Made by a program: the position numbers and the translations under genes. The notes beneath the pieces were generated by a model. It was given only the letters and a program-made list of their open reading frames with translations. It made no database searches and was not told the origin of the DNA. A stretch of DNA of 12,584 nt from an uncultured Collinsella sp. (GTDB lineage Bacteria; Actinomycetota; Coriobacteriia; Coriobacteriales; Coriobacteriaceae): positions 1 through 12,584 of the forward strand of contig CAUAEH010000055.1 in the NCBI GenBank assembly GCA_958427975.1, read 5' to 3'. Position 1 is the stretch's first letter. Each line of letters opens with the position of its first letter. Shown here one piece after another: positions 6,286 to 12,403 of the stretch.

Positions 6286-6365
6286 ATCTAAAGACTGTCC
6301 CCATCAACTAGCCGTTTAAGAACGTCCCCAACGACTAGTCATTTAAGTCTGTCTCCAATGAGTAG
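6286..6365 (-). repeat. 27-bp-unit array B, diverged relative of array A
   Basis: Boxes TGTCCCC, CGTCCCC and TGTCTCC start at 6296, 6323 and 6350, again exactly 27 bp apart, separated by units built on ACTAG/GACTAGTC and TTTAAG. The order of partial unit, two full units and partial unit copies array A, and the flanks next to the first box are alike (ATCAAAG, ATCTAAAG). Arms 6305-6316 and 6330-6341 pair over 12 bp on the minus strand with three G.U pairs. AGACT (6292-6296) and AGTCT (6346-6350) extend the fold. Confidence 0.7.
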
Positions 6366-6371
6366 GGATAG

Positions 6372-6405
6372 AAAAAGGCCCGGATGCCGTGGCATCCGGG
6401 CCTTT
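6372..6405 (-). terminator. intrinsic terminator after rplX
   Basis: GGCCCGGATGCC (6377-6388) pairs perfectly with 6391-6402, and flanking AAA/TTT can add 3 bp. On the minus strand it is followed by five T. It lies 27 bp past the rplX stop, so it ends the ribosomal protein transcript there. On the plus strand only three T follow. Confidence 0.93.
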
Positions 6406-6431
6406 ACTAGCAACTTGATGTTGCGGGCAGC

Positions 6432-6737
6432 TTAGAACTTGTGGCCGCACTTCTTGCAGACGCGCAGCTTGTTCTTGCCGTCCTTCTCGTGACCGACGCG
6501 GGTAACCTTACCGCACTCGGGGCAAACGAGATTGACGTTGGAGGCATCGATGGGAGCCTCCTGCGAAACGATGCCGCCCTGCTGGTTGGCAGCGTTGGGC
6601 TTGACGGCCTTCTTGACGACCGAAACGCCCTCGACAACGACCTTGTTCTCTGCGGGGAGAGCACGCAGGACAACGCCCTGCTTGCCGCGATCCTTACCAG
6701 AGAGAACCTGGACCTTATCGCCCTTCTTGATATACAT
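6432..6737 (-). CDS. rplX: 50S ribosomal protein L24, four-cysteine form
   Basis: The 101-residue protein is the assembly-initiator large-subunit protein L24. The N-terminal KOW motif is visible as IKKGDKVQVLSGKDRGKQG (3-21), and the middle block VVVEGVSVVKKAVKP follows. The C-terminal part, usually free of cysteine, contains CPECG (72-76) and CKKCG (94-98): Cys72, Cys75, Cys94 and Cys97 are spaced like a zinc ribbon. It lies 13 bp after rplN, with GGGGAG 4 nt before ATG. It is the last gene of the cluster, since a strong terminator follows; in most bacteria rplE comes next. Confidence 0.97.
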   Translation of the reverse strand: MYIKKGDKVQVLSGKDRGKQGVVLRALPAENKVVVEGVSVVKKAVKPNAANQQGGIVSQEAPIDASNVNLVCPECGKVTRVGHEKDGKNKLRVCKKCGHKF

Positions 6738-6750
6738 ATATCTCCCCTAA

Positions 6751-7119
6751 CTACAGGGTCTCGGGAGCGAGCGAGACGATCTTCATGTACTTCTTGTCAC
6801 GAAGCTCGCGAGCGACGGGCCCGAAGATACGGGTGCCGACGGGCGAACCATCGTTGTTGATGACAACGCAGGCGTTCTCATCAAAGCGAATGTAGGAGCC
6901 ATCCTTGCGGCGGATCTCCTTAACGGTGCGAACGACGACGCAACGGACAACGTCCTTCTTCTTGACGTTGGCGCCAGGGGTAGCCTCCTGGACAGCACCG
7001 ATGAACACATCGCCGATGCCTGCATAACGACGCTTGGAACCGCCAAGCACCTTGATGCAGCGAATCTTGCGAGCGCCGGAGTTGTCGGCGACGTTCAGCA
7101 TGGTTTGCATCTGAATCAT
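6751..7119 (-). CDS. rplN: 50S ribosomal protein L14
   Basis: The 122 residues match the standard L14 length exactly. The start MIQMQTMLNVADNSGARKI and the signature region KDGSYIRFDENACVVI are typical, as is GTRIFGPVAREL near the C-terminus. L14 sits at the subunit interface, contacting L19 and 16S helix 14, and is the docking site for RsfS. GGAGGA lies about 9 nt upstream of ATG. A 118-bp gap separates it from rpsQ, whereas most neighbours in the cluster are closer than 50 bp; this is where the spc promoter lies in E. coli, and a TATAAA box and foldable sequence are present here too. Confidence 0.98.
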   Translation of the reverse strand: MIQMQTMLNVADNSGARKIRCIKVLGGSKRRYAGIGDVFIGAVQEATPGANVKKKDVVRCVVVRTVKEIRRKDGSYIRFDENACVVINNDGSPVGTRIFGPVARELRDKKYMKIVSLAPETL

Positions 7120-7144
7120 GGTAGATGTTCCTCCGAACTAAGAA

Positions 7145-7210
7145 CCGAAGAGAGGTGCGCTGCCTTTATACGGCCTGTGGTATGCAAGCCAGGCATACGC
7201 ACATCTTCGG
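7145..7210 (-). other. structured rpsQ-rplN spacer with TATAAA box
   Basis: CCGAAGA (7145-7151) plus GTGCG (7155-7159) pair with TCTTCGG (7204-7210) plus CGCAC (7198-7202). Inside, GTATGC (7180-7185) pairs with GCATAC (7193-7198), sharing one base with the outer stem. The overall shape is a closed multibranch element. A minus-strand TATAAA at 7165-7170 may be a -10 box for rplN-rplX; its transcript would lack the upstream arm, so only read-through mRNA from rpsQ could form the whole fold. No good -35 is seen. Confidence 0.5.
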
Positions 7211-7237
7211 AAACGTACAAGTCGTAAGAGCGACTGC

Positions 7238-7498
7238 TTATTTAGCGCGCTCGACGACCTCGATGAGGCGCCAACGCTTCATCTTGGACATAGGACGGGT
7301 CTCCATAACGCGGACGGTGTCGCCCACGCCAGCCGTGCACTCCTCGTCGTGAGCGTGCAGCTTCTTGGAGCTGGTCATCATCTTGCCGTACTTGGGGTGA
7401 CGCTTGCGCTCGGTGATGGTGACAACAATGGTCTTGGCACCGGAGACGGAGGTAACGACACCCGTACGGACCTTACGCGAGTTACGCGAATCAGTCAT
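7238..7498 (-). CDS. rpsQ: 30S ribosomal protein S17
   Basis: The 86-residue protein is the OB-fold primary rRNA-binding protein S17 of the small subunit. Typical blocks are RTGVVTSVSGAKTIVVTI (11-28), KRHPKYGKMM (32-41), the HDEECTAGVGDTVRVMETRP segment and the C-terminal SKMKRWRLIEVVE. It follows rpmC by 16 bp with a ready AGGAG. It is the last gene of the central segment; beyond its stop comes a 118-bp non-coding spacer before rplN. Confidence 0.98.
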   Translation of the reverse strand: MTDSRNSRKVRTGVVTSVSGAKTIVVTITERKRHPKYGKMMTSSKKLHAHDEECTAGVGDTVRVMETRPMSKMKRWRLIEVVERAK

Positions 7499-7514
7499 GT
7501 TCTCTCCTTAGGTC

Positions 7515-7730
7515 CTACTCGGCGACAGCGGACTTCTCCGCTGCGATCTCGCGGGCGCGCTGCTCCGTGAGGACGCGAGCGATGTCCTTCTTCACGGTGT
7601 TGACGCGAGCGGTGTTGTCCAGCTGGCTGGTGGCCATCTGGAAACGAAGGTTAAAGAGCTCGGCGCGCATTTCCTTCAGCTTCTCAACGAGCTGAGCGTC
7701 CGAGAGCTCACGAATCTCTGCGGGCTTCAT
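7515..7730 (-). CDS. rpmC: 50S ribosomal protein L29
   Basis: This is a 71-residue, mostly alpha-helical protein of the polypeptide exit site. MKPAEIRELSDAQLVEKL and the diagnostic ELFNLRFQMATSQLDN stretch are clear. A short Ala/Glu-rich tail (EIAAEKSAVAE) makes it slightly longer than the common 60-68 residues. The start codon overlaps the rplP stop as TAATG, so translation is probably coupled. Confidence 0.97.
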   Translation of the reverse strand: MKPAEIRELSDAQLVEKLKEMRAELFNLRFQMATSQLDNTARVNTVKKDIARVLTEQRAREIAAEKSAVAE

Positions 7731-8233
7731 TAGTTCTCCTCCTTGGCGGCGGCGGCGTCCTCAGCAGCCCACTTGGCCTCGAGAGCGGCCTCCTCAGCCA
7801 TCTCCTTCTCGATGCGCTGCTCAGCGTTCTTAGCAGCAACAATCTTGGTCTTGATGGGAAGCTTGTGCTGTGCAAGACGCAGAGCCTCGCGAGCGACCTC
7901 CTCGGGCACGCCCTTGACCTCGAACATGATGCGGCCGGGCTTGACGACGGCCACCCACTCCTCGGGGTTACCCTTACCAGAACCCATGCGAGTCTCGGCA
8001 GGCTTCTTGGTGATGGGCTTATCGGGGAAGATCGTGATGTAGACACGACCGCCACGCTTCATGTAGCGGGTCATGGCAATACGAGCGGCCTCGATCTGAC
8101 GGTTGGTGATCCAATGGGCCTCGAGAGCCTGGATACCAAACTCGCCGAAATGCAGCTCGGTATTACCCTTGGCCTGGCCCTTCATGGAGCCACGCTGCAC
8201 CTTGCGGTGAAGAATACGCTTAGGGGCAAGCAC
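7730..8233 (-). CDS. rplP: 50S ribosomal protein L16 with C-terminal extension
   Basis: Residues 1-135 are a normal L16: KGNTELHFGEFGIQALE, WITNRQIEAARIAMTRYMKR, FPDKPITKKPAETRMGSGKG and the WVAVVKPGRIMFEV block, which organise the A-site region of 23S rRNA. The protein is 167 residues instead of about 137-145, because of a helical Ala/Glu-rich tail (about 136-167, ending AAEDAAAAKEEN). The start is GTG, overlapping the rpsC stop (TAGTG), with GGAGGGG upstream. The stop overlaps the rpmC start (TAATG). Both overlaps imply tight translational coupling. Confidence 0.97.
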   Translation of the reverse strand: MLAPKRILHRKVQRGSMKGQAKGNTELHFGEFGIQALEAHWITNRQIEAARIAMTRYMKRGGRVYITIFPDKPITKKPAETRMGSGKGNPEEWVAVVKPGRIMFEVKGVPEEVAREALRLAQHKLPIKTKIVAAKNAEQRIEKEMAEEAALEAKWAAEDAAAAKEEN

Positions 8234-8943
8234 TACTGACCCCTCCTCTCGGAGTTACGACGACGAGGACGGGAAGAGCCCTCGAGTGCAGGGTTGGGAA
8301 CAGGCTGGCCCGGGAGCTTCTCGCCCAGGTAGATCCAGACCTTCACGCCGCAAGCGCCCATGGTGGTGCTGGCGACAGCCGTGCCGTAGTCGATCTTGGC
8401 ACGGAGGGTGTGCAGAGGCACGCGACCCTCGCGGTACCACTCACGACGGCCCATCTCGGCGCCGCCGAGACGACCGGAGCACTGGATACGGATGCCCTTA
8501 GCGCCGGCCTTGCGGGCGGACTGGACAGCCTTGCGCATAGCGCGACGGAAGGCAACGCGGCCCTCGAGCTGCTCGGCGATAGACTGAGCAACGAGGTTGG
8601 CGTCGAGCTCGGGGCGCTTGATCTCGACAACGTCGACGGAGAGCTGGCCCTTGGAGACGCCAGCGACCTTCTCGAGCTCGGTGCGGAGGGTATCGATCTC
8701 GGCACCCTTCTTACCGATGACAACACCGGGGCGAGCGGTGAGGATGATGACCTTCACCTTGTCGCCAGCGCGCTCGATCTCGACGCGGGAGACAGCTGCG
8801 CGGGAAAGACGCTTCTCGAGGTACTTGCGGATCTCGAGATCGTTACCGAGGGTCTTAGCGTAATCCTTCTCTGCGAACCAGCGGGAGCGCCAGTTCTCGG
8901 TGATGCCAAGACGGAAGCCGGTGGGGTAGACTTTCTGACCCAT
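8233..8943 (-). CDS. rpsC: 30S ribosomal protein S3
   Basis: This 236-residue protein lines the mRNA entry channel and has helicase-type function together with S4 and S5. MGQKVYPTGFRLGI is the standard N-terminus. The type II KH domain has its GxxG at IGKKG (76-80). The C-terminal domain includes GRLGGAEMGRREWYREGRVP and the DYGTA motif. A basic tail (SSRPRRRNSERRGQ) ends it. AAAGGAGG lies 11 nt upstream of ATG, inside the end of rplV, from which it is separated by only 6 bp. Confidence 0.98.
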   Translation of the reverse strand: MGQKVYPTGFRLGITENWRSRWFAEKDYAKTLGNDLEIRKYLEKRLSRAAVSRVEIERAGDKVKVIILTARPGVVIGKKGAEIDTLRTELEKVAGVSKGQLSVDVVEIKRPELDANLVAQSIAEQLEGRVAFRRAMRKAVQSARKAGAKGIRIQCSGRLGGAEMGRREWYREGRVPLHTLRAKIDYGTAVASTTMGACGVKVWIYLGEKLPGQPVPNPALEGSSRPRRRNSERRGQ

Positions 8944-8949
8944 ACAGCT

Positions 8950-9321
8950 TTACGCCTCCTTTCGAGGAGCAACGACGACGGTGATGTGGGAAGTACGCTT
9001 CAGAATGCGAGAAGCGGAACCCTTGGCGCGGGGACGGATGCGCTTAAGCGTCGGACCCTCGTCAACATAGGCAGCGGCGACAACCAGGTTGTCGGCACGC
9101 AGACCGTTGTTGTTCTCGGCGTTCGCAACGGCGGAACGGAGAACCTTCTCGACATCCACGGCGACGGCGCGGTCGCAGAAGTGGAGGATGTCGAAGGCCT
9201 GAGCGACAGGCTTGCGGCGGATCAAATCGACCACCAGGCGGGCCTTGCTGGGGGAAACACGCACGTACTTAGCGACGGCGCGAACCTCGGTGGCCTCAGT
9301 TTCAATAGACTTAGTTGCCAT
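8950..9321 (-). CDS. rplV: 50S ribosomal protein L22
   Basis: The 123-residue protein contacts all domains of 23S rRNA, and its beta-hairpin reaches the exit tunnel near the macrolide site. AKYVRVSPSKARLVVDLIRR (17-36) and the LRSAVANAENN block are diagnostic, and the tunnel hairpin is RIRPRAKGSASRILKRTSH. Roughly 14 variable residues precede the conserved core. It lies 14 bp after rpsS and 6 bp before rpsC. Confidence 0.98.
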   Translation of the reverse strand: MATKSIETEATEVRAVAKYVRVSPSKARLVVDLIRRKPVAQAFDILHFCDRAVAVDVEKVLRSAVANAENNNGLRADNLVVAAAYVDEGPTLKRIRPRAKGSASRILKRTSHITVVVAPRKEA

Positions 9322-9335
9322 TTACGGTTAACCCC

Positions 9336-9596
9336 CTATTTGGCCTTGTGGCCACGGAACGTACGAGTCGGCGCGAACTCGCCGAGCTTGTGACCAACCA
9401 TGGACTCGGTAACATACACGGGCACATGCTTGCGGCCGTCGTGGACGGCGATGGTGTGACCAACCATCTCGGGGAAGATGGTGGACGCGCGGGACCAGGT
9501 CTTCACGACGTCCTTCTTGCCAGCCTCGTTCATCGCGGTGATACGCGAGAGAAGGCGAGTCTCCACGAACGGGCCCTTTTTGAGACTTCTGCTCAT
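9336..9596 (-). CDS. rpsS: 30S ribosomal protein S19
   Basis: The 86-residue S19 binds 16S rRNA in the head with S13. MSRSLKKGPFVETRLL starts as expected, and the signature region TIAVHDGRKHVPVYVTESMV (48-67) and the GHKLGEFAPTRTF segment are intact. It is a little shorter at the C-terminus than the 92-residue E. coli form. It lies 32 bp after rplB and 14 bp before rplV. Confidence 0.98.
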   Translation of the reverse strand: MSRSLKKGPFVETRLLSRITAMNEAGKKDVVKTWSRASTIFPEMVGHTIAVHDGRKHVPVYVTESMVGHKLGEFAPTRTFRGHKAK

Positions 9597-9628
9597 AAGT
9601 GCTTTCTCCTAAAACTCGGTATCCGAAA

Positions 9629-10459
9629 TTACTTCTTACGGCGACGAATGATGTGCTGGTTCGAGACCTTCTTCTTCTTGCGCGTACGAAGGCCCTTCGT
9701 CGGCTTACCCCAGGGGGTAACGGAGGGACGACCGGAGGTGTGGTTCTTGCCCTCGCCACCGCCGTGCGGGTGGTCGACAGGGTTCATGACGGTACCGCGG
9801 ACGGTCGGGCGCACGTTCATGTGACGCTTACGGCCGGCCTTGCCGATGACGATGTTGGAGTGATCGGCGTTGCCGACCTCACCGACGGTGGCGCGGCAGG
9901 TAACGAGGATGCGGCGCATCTCGGAGGAAGGCATACGGACGATAGCGTACTTGCCCTCCTTACCCATCAGCTGGCAGGAGTTACCGGCGGAACGGGCGAT
10001 AGCGGCGCCCTTGCCCGGCTGGAACTCGACGGCGTGGATGAGCGTACCGACGGGGATGTCGGCGAGGGGCAGAGCGTTGCCCGGCTTGATGTCGGCGTCA
10101 GAACCGGACATGATGGTCTGACCGACCTCGAGGCCCTTGGGGGCCAGGATGTAGCGCTTCTCACCGTCAGCGTAGTGCAGCAGAGCGATGCGAGCGGAAC
10201 GGTTCGGATCGTACTCGATCGTGGCAACCTTGGCGGGCACGCCGTCCTTGTTGCGCTTGAAGTCGATCACGCGGTAACGACGCTTCACGCCGCCGCCCTG
10301 GTGGCGGGTGGTGATGCGGCCGTTGTTGTTACGACCGGCCTTCTTGGGCAGGGGCTCGAGAAGAGACTTCTCGGGCTTGGTGCAGGTGATCTCGGAGAAG
10401 TCGGAGATCGTCTGCCAACGCCTACCAGCGGAGGTCGGCTTAAGGTGCTTTACAGCCAT
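9629..10459 (-). CDS. rplB: 50S ribosomal protein L2
   Basis: The 276-residue L2 is essential for subunit association and peptidyl transferase assembly. MAVKHLKPTSAGRRW is the normal N-terminus and fixes the start, with AAAGGGA about 5 nt upstream; the open frame continues to 10534 but that part looks non-coding. The central and C-terminal RNA-binding domains carry THHQ-like TRHQGGGVKRRYRVIDF, and NPVDHPHGGGEGK contains the conserved histidine near the catalytic centre. A 179-bp spacer with its own promoter-like boxes separates it from rplW, so it may head its own transcription segment. Confidence 0.98.
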   Translation of the reverse strand: MAVKHLKPTSAGRRWQTISDFSEITCTKPEKSLLEPLPKKAGRNNNGRITTRHQGGGVKRRYRVIDFKRNKDGVPAKVATIEYDPNRSARIALLHYADGEKRYILAPKGLEVGQTIMSGSDADIKPGNALPLADIPVGTLIHAVEFQPGKGAAIARSAGNSCQLMGKEGKYAIVRMPSSEMRRILVTCRATVGEVGNADHSNIVIGKAGRKRHMNVRPTVRGTVMNPVDHPHGGGEGKNHTSGRPSVTPWGKPTKGLRTRKKKKVSNQHIIRRRKK

Positions 10460-10540
10460 TACAATCCCTTTCAATAGGAATCCGTTAGCCATCGCAGACA
10501 GGGATTCGAGGTTCTGCCTCGGGTGCGATGACACCGGACG

Positions 10541-10571
10541 TATACACGGTTCCGGGCGTGTCCATTTTATA
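10541..10571 (-). promoter_or_regulatory. candidate internal promoter and conserved motif upstream of rplB
   Basis: On the minus strand, TATAAAAT (10564-10571) is a good -10 and lies inside the loop of a 6-bp dyad, GGGCGT (10554-10559) with ACGCCC (10571-10576). Segment 10541-10565 matches 12406-12430 upstream of rplC at 22 of 25 positions. Either the TATAAAAT or the downstream TATACG (10540-10545) could be the active -10. Confidence 0.5.
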
Positions 10572-10584
10572 CGCCCAAAACCTT

Positions 10585-10620
10585 GAGCTCCCGCCTCCCC
10601 TATTTGGGAGGCATGAGCTC
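10585..10620 (-). terminator. hairpin between rplW and rplB, possible weak terminator or attenuator
   Basis: GAGCTC (10585-10590) pairs with 10615-10620 and GCCTCCC (10593-10599) with GGGAGGC (10606-10612), separated by a 2/2 internal loop and closed by 6 nt. In the minus direction it is followed by AAGGTTTTGGG, a poor U-tract. It begins 19 bp after the rplW stop. Partial termination or processing here would change the ratio of the upstream and downstream ribosomal genes. Confidence 0.5.
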
Positions 10621-10638
10621 ACTCAACAGCAGCGAGTC

Positions 10639-10926
10639 TTAGGCCTGGTTGCCAAAGACCTCGATGGTGTCGCCCTCGGCCAGCGTGACGATGGCCTTCT
10701 TCCAAGAACGGGTCTTGCCGGCGACATAGCGCACGCGCTTGGTCTTGGGCTTGACCGTCAGGGTGTTCACGCGAACGACCTTGACGCCGAAGATCTCCTC
10801 GACAGCGTCCTTGATCTGATACTTGTTAGCATCCTTGGCGACCTCGAACGTGTACTTGTTCAGCTCCATGCCGGAGAAGGAACGCTCGGACACGATCGGA
10901 CGGATGATGATCTCGTGGGCGGTCAT
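10639..10926 (-). CDS. rplW: 50S ribosomal protein L23
   Basis: The 95-residue L23 is the exit-tunnel-rim protein that docks trigger factor and SRP. IIIRPIVSERSF (6-17), YTFEVAKDANKYQIKDAVEEIF and VKVVRVNTLTVKPKTKR are characteristic. The ATG directly abuts the rplD stop (TAAATG), so coupling with rplD is likely. It ends an rplC-rplD-rplW segment; a hairpin follows its stop. Confidence 0.98.
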   Translation of the reverse strand: MTAHEIIIRPIVSERSFSGMELNKYTFEVAKDANKYQIKDAVEEIFGVKVVRVNTLTVKPKTKRVRYVAGKTRSWKKAIVTLAEGDTIEVFGNQA

Positions 10927-11553
10927 TTATGCAAGCACCTCCCCGAAGTGAGCGGCGATGTCGGCGGGCATCAGCACAGCGTTGTTGTTGACGAGATCGT
11001 AGGTGTTGGCCTCGTCAGCGGTGATGATGAACGTCTTGGGAATGTTGCGGAACGACAGGTAGGCGTTGACGTCCTCATCGCGAACGATGATGGTCAGACG
11101 CTTGCCCTCAAGGCCAAGAGCCTTGAGCATGGCGACGGCAGCCTTGGTGGAAGGCTTCTCGAAGCCGTAGTCGTCGACGAGCACGAGCTCGCCATCGGCC
11201 AGCTTGGCGGACAGCGCGGAGCGCATAGCCAGCTTGACCTCCTTGTTGTTCATACGCTTAGCGTAGGAACGGGGCTTGGGGGCGAAGACAACGCCACCGT
11301 GACGCCACTGGGCAGCACGGATGGAACCCTGACGGGCACGGCCGGTGCCCTTCTGACGCCAAGGCTTCTTGCCGCCACCGGAAACCTCAGAGCGACCCTT
11401 AGCAGACTGGGTGCCCTGACGCCAAGAGGCCATCTGGCACTTGACGATGTGGTGCATAACGTGGATGTTCGGCTCGATGCCGTACACCTCAGCGGCGAGC
11501 TCGGCCTCGGCGACCTTCTTGCCCTCGCTGTTCTTTACTTCAAACTTTGCCAT
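10927..11553 (-). CDS. rplD: 50S ribosomal protein L4
   Basis: The 208-residue L4 has the globular domain plus the extended tunnel loop GKKPWRQKGTGRARQGSIRA (61-80) through WRHGGVVFAPKPRSY (83-97). In enterobacteria L4 also represses the S10 operon by binding its leader, so it is the prime candidate to act on the leader upstream of rplC here; that is inference. The gene lies 46 bp after rplC and directly abuts rplW. Confidence 0.98.
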   Translation of the reverse strand: MAKFEVKNSEGKKVAEAELAAEVYGIEPNIHVMHHIVKCQMASWRQGTQSAKGRSEVSGGGKKPWRQKGTGRARQGSIRAAQWRHGGVVFAPKPRSYAKRMNNKEVKLAMRSALSAKLADGELVLVDDYGFEKPSTKAAVAMLKALGLEGKRLTIIVRDEDVNAYLSFRNIPKTFIITADEANTYDLVNNNAVLMPADIAAHFGEVLA

Positions 11554-11599
11554 TTAAGTGTTCTCCTTGGTATGACGCTGGGCTAAATGGGCTGGGCCC

Positions 11600-12220
11600 T
11601 TAGGCCATACGGATGGCGACGAGACCATTCTTGGCACCCGGGACAGCGCCCTTGACCAAGATGAGGTTCTGCTCGGCATCGATGCGGACAACGGAAAGGT
11701 TCTTGACGGTAACGCGCTCGTTACCCATGTGACCGGCCATCTTGACGCCCTTGAGGACGCGCGCAGGATAGGCGCACTGACCGATAGAACCGGGGTGACG
11801 CTGGAAGTGAGAACCATGCGTCATAGGACCGCGGCGCTGACCCCAGCGCTTGATGCGACCCTGGAAGCCCTTACCCTTGGAGGTACCGATGACGTCGACC
11901 TTCTCGACATCAGCGAAATCAGCGACGGTGACGACCTCGCCGACCTTGTGCTCCTCGCCGTTCTCGACGCGGACCTCACGAAGGAAACGGACAGGCTCGA
12001 CGCCAGCCTTAGCGAAGTGACCAGCCATGGGCTTGTTCACGTTCTTGGCCTTGATGTCGCCGAAACCGATCTGGACGGCGTCATAGCCGTCGGTTGCCTG
12101 AGTTTTAACCTGCGAGACAGCGCAGGGGCCAGCCTGGATGACCGTGACGGGAACGACGTTGTCGTCCTCGTCCCAAACCTGGGTCATGCCAATCTTGCGG
12201 CCGAGAATCATGCTGATCAA
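11600..12220 (-). CDS. rplC: 50S ribosomal protein L3
   Basis: The 206-residue L3 initiates large-subunit assembly and reaches the peptidyl transferase centre. MILGRKIGMTQVWDE at the N-terminus, the loop GSHFQRHPGSIGQCAYPARV and KMAGHMGNERVTVKNL are diagnostic. The start is uncertain: TTG at 12218-12220 has GGGA 7 nt upstream and gives the usual three residues before ILGRKIG, while ATG at 12209-12211 would give 203 residues but has a poorly placed ribosome site. TTG is preferred. It is the first gene of the cluster; rpsJ, which usually precedes it, is not in the remaining 364 bp, which instead hold a structured leader. Confidence 0.96.
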   Translation of the reverse strand: MISMILGRKIGMTQVWDEDDNVVPVTVIQAGPCAVSQVKTQATDGYDAVQIGFGDIKAKNVNKPMAGHFAKAGVEPVRFLREVRVENGEEHKVGEVVTVADFADVEKVDVIGTSKGKGFQGRIKRWGQRRGPMTHGSHFQRHPGSIGQCAYPARVLKGVKMAGHMGNERVTVKNLSVVRIDAEQNLILVKGAVPGAKNGLVAIRMA

Positions 12221-12240
12221 GATATGATCCCAACTCTCGC

Positions 12241-12292
12241 GTGGTCTTGGGACAATGCGTACACCACCGAGCGTACGCCCCTAGAGGACCAC
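12241..12292 (-). other. foldable leader element upstream of rplC
   Basis: GTGGTC (12241-12246) pairs with GACCAC (12287-12292). Inside, GCGTAC (12257-12262) pairs with GTACGC (12273-12278), and CCC (12278-12280) can pair with GGG near 12249-12251 across an internal bulge. The element ends about 20 nt before the rplC start codon, where folding or protein binding could control ribosome access. It could be the counterpart of the S10 leader bound by L4; no sequence match to a known leader family is recognised. Confidence 0.5.
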
Positions 12293-12403
12293 TACTTACA
12301 CGACGTGCTCCCCAGCCTTGTATTGCGTCCGGACTACCTGACAACCCTATTAAGCAGGCATTTTGTCCAGCCAGAATACTCCCCTGGTTTCACACAGCTG
12401 TTT

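Larger units (their letters stand above)
5895..6371. other. non-coding region between the oxidoreductase operon and the rplX terminator
   Basis: No convincing gene is present in this stretch. From left to right it holds the minus-strand promoter region of the oxidoreductase operon (an AT-rich AATATA at 5939-5944 is the best but weak -10 candidate), the YGCGC operator cluster, a small ACCCC/GGGGT hairpin at 6148-6160, and two arrays of 27-bp units. A plus-strand open frame at 5971-6291 crosses all of these and is judged chance. Confidence 0.7.

Noticed and set aside
5971..6291. Plus-strand 106-codon open frame in the non-coding region
   Set aside because: It runs through the operator cluster and array A, has no Shine-Dalgarno sequence, and its product resembles nothing.
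6169..6365. CRISPR array
   Set aside because: The 27-bp periodicity has no unique spacers, only a few units, and no cas genes nearby; the units are largely repeat throughout.
8410..10477. Plus-strand open frames of about 290-330 codons opposite rpsC, rplV, rpsS and rplB
   Set aside because: They are shadow frames of conserved ribosomal genes, with Gly/Asp/Leu-rich low-complexity products.
10460..10534. N-terminal extension of L2 by 25 residues
   Set aside because: MAVKHLKPTSAGRRW is the canonical start with AAAGGGA upstream; the extra frame is spacer sequence.
10528..11586. Long plus-strand open frame (352 codons) opposite rplD and rplW
   Set aside because: It is antisense to two unmistakable ribosomal protein genes and its length comes from GC-rich codon bias; its translation shows no family resemblance.
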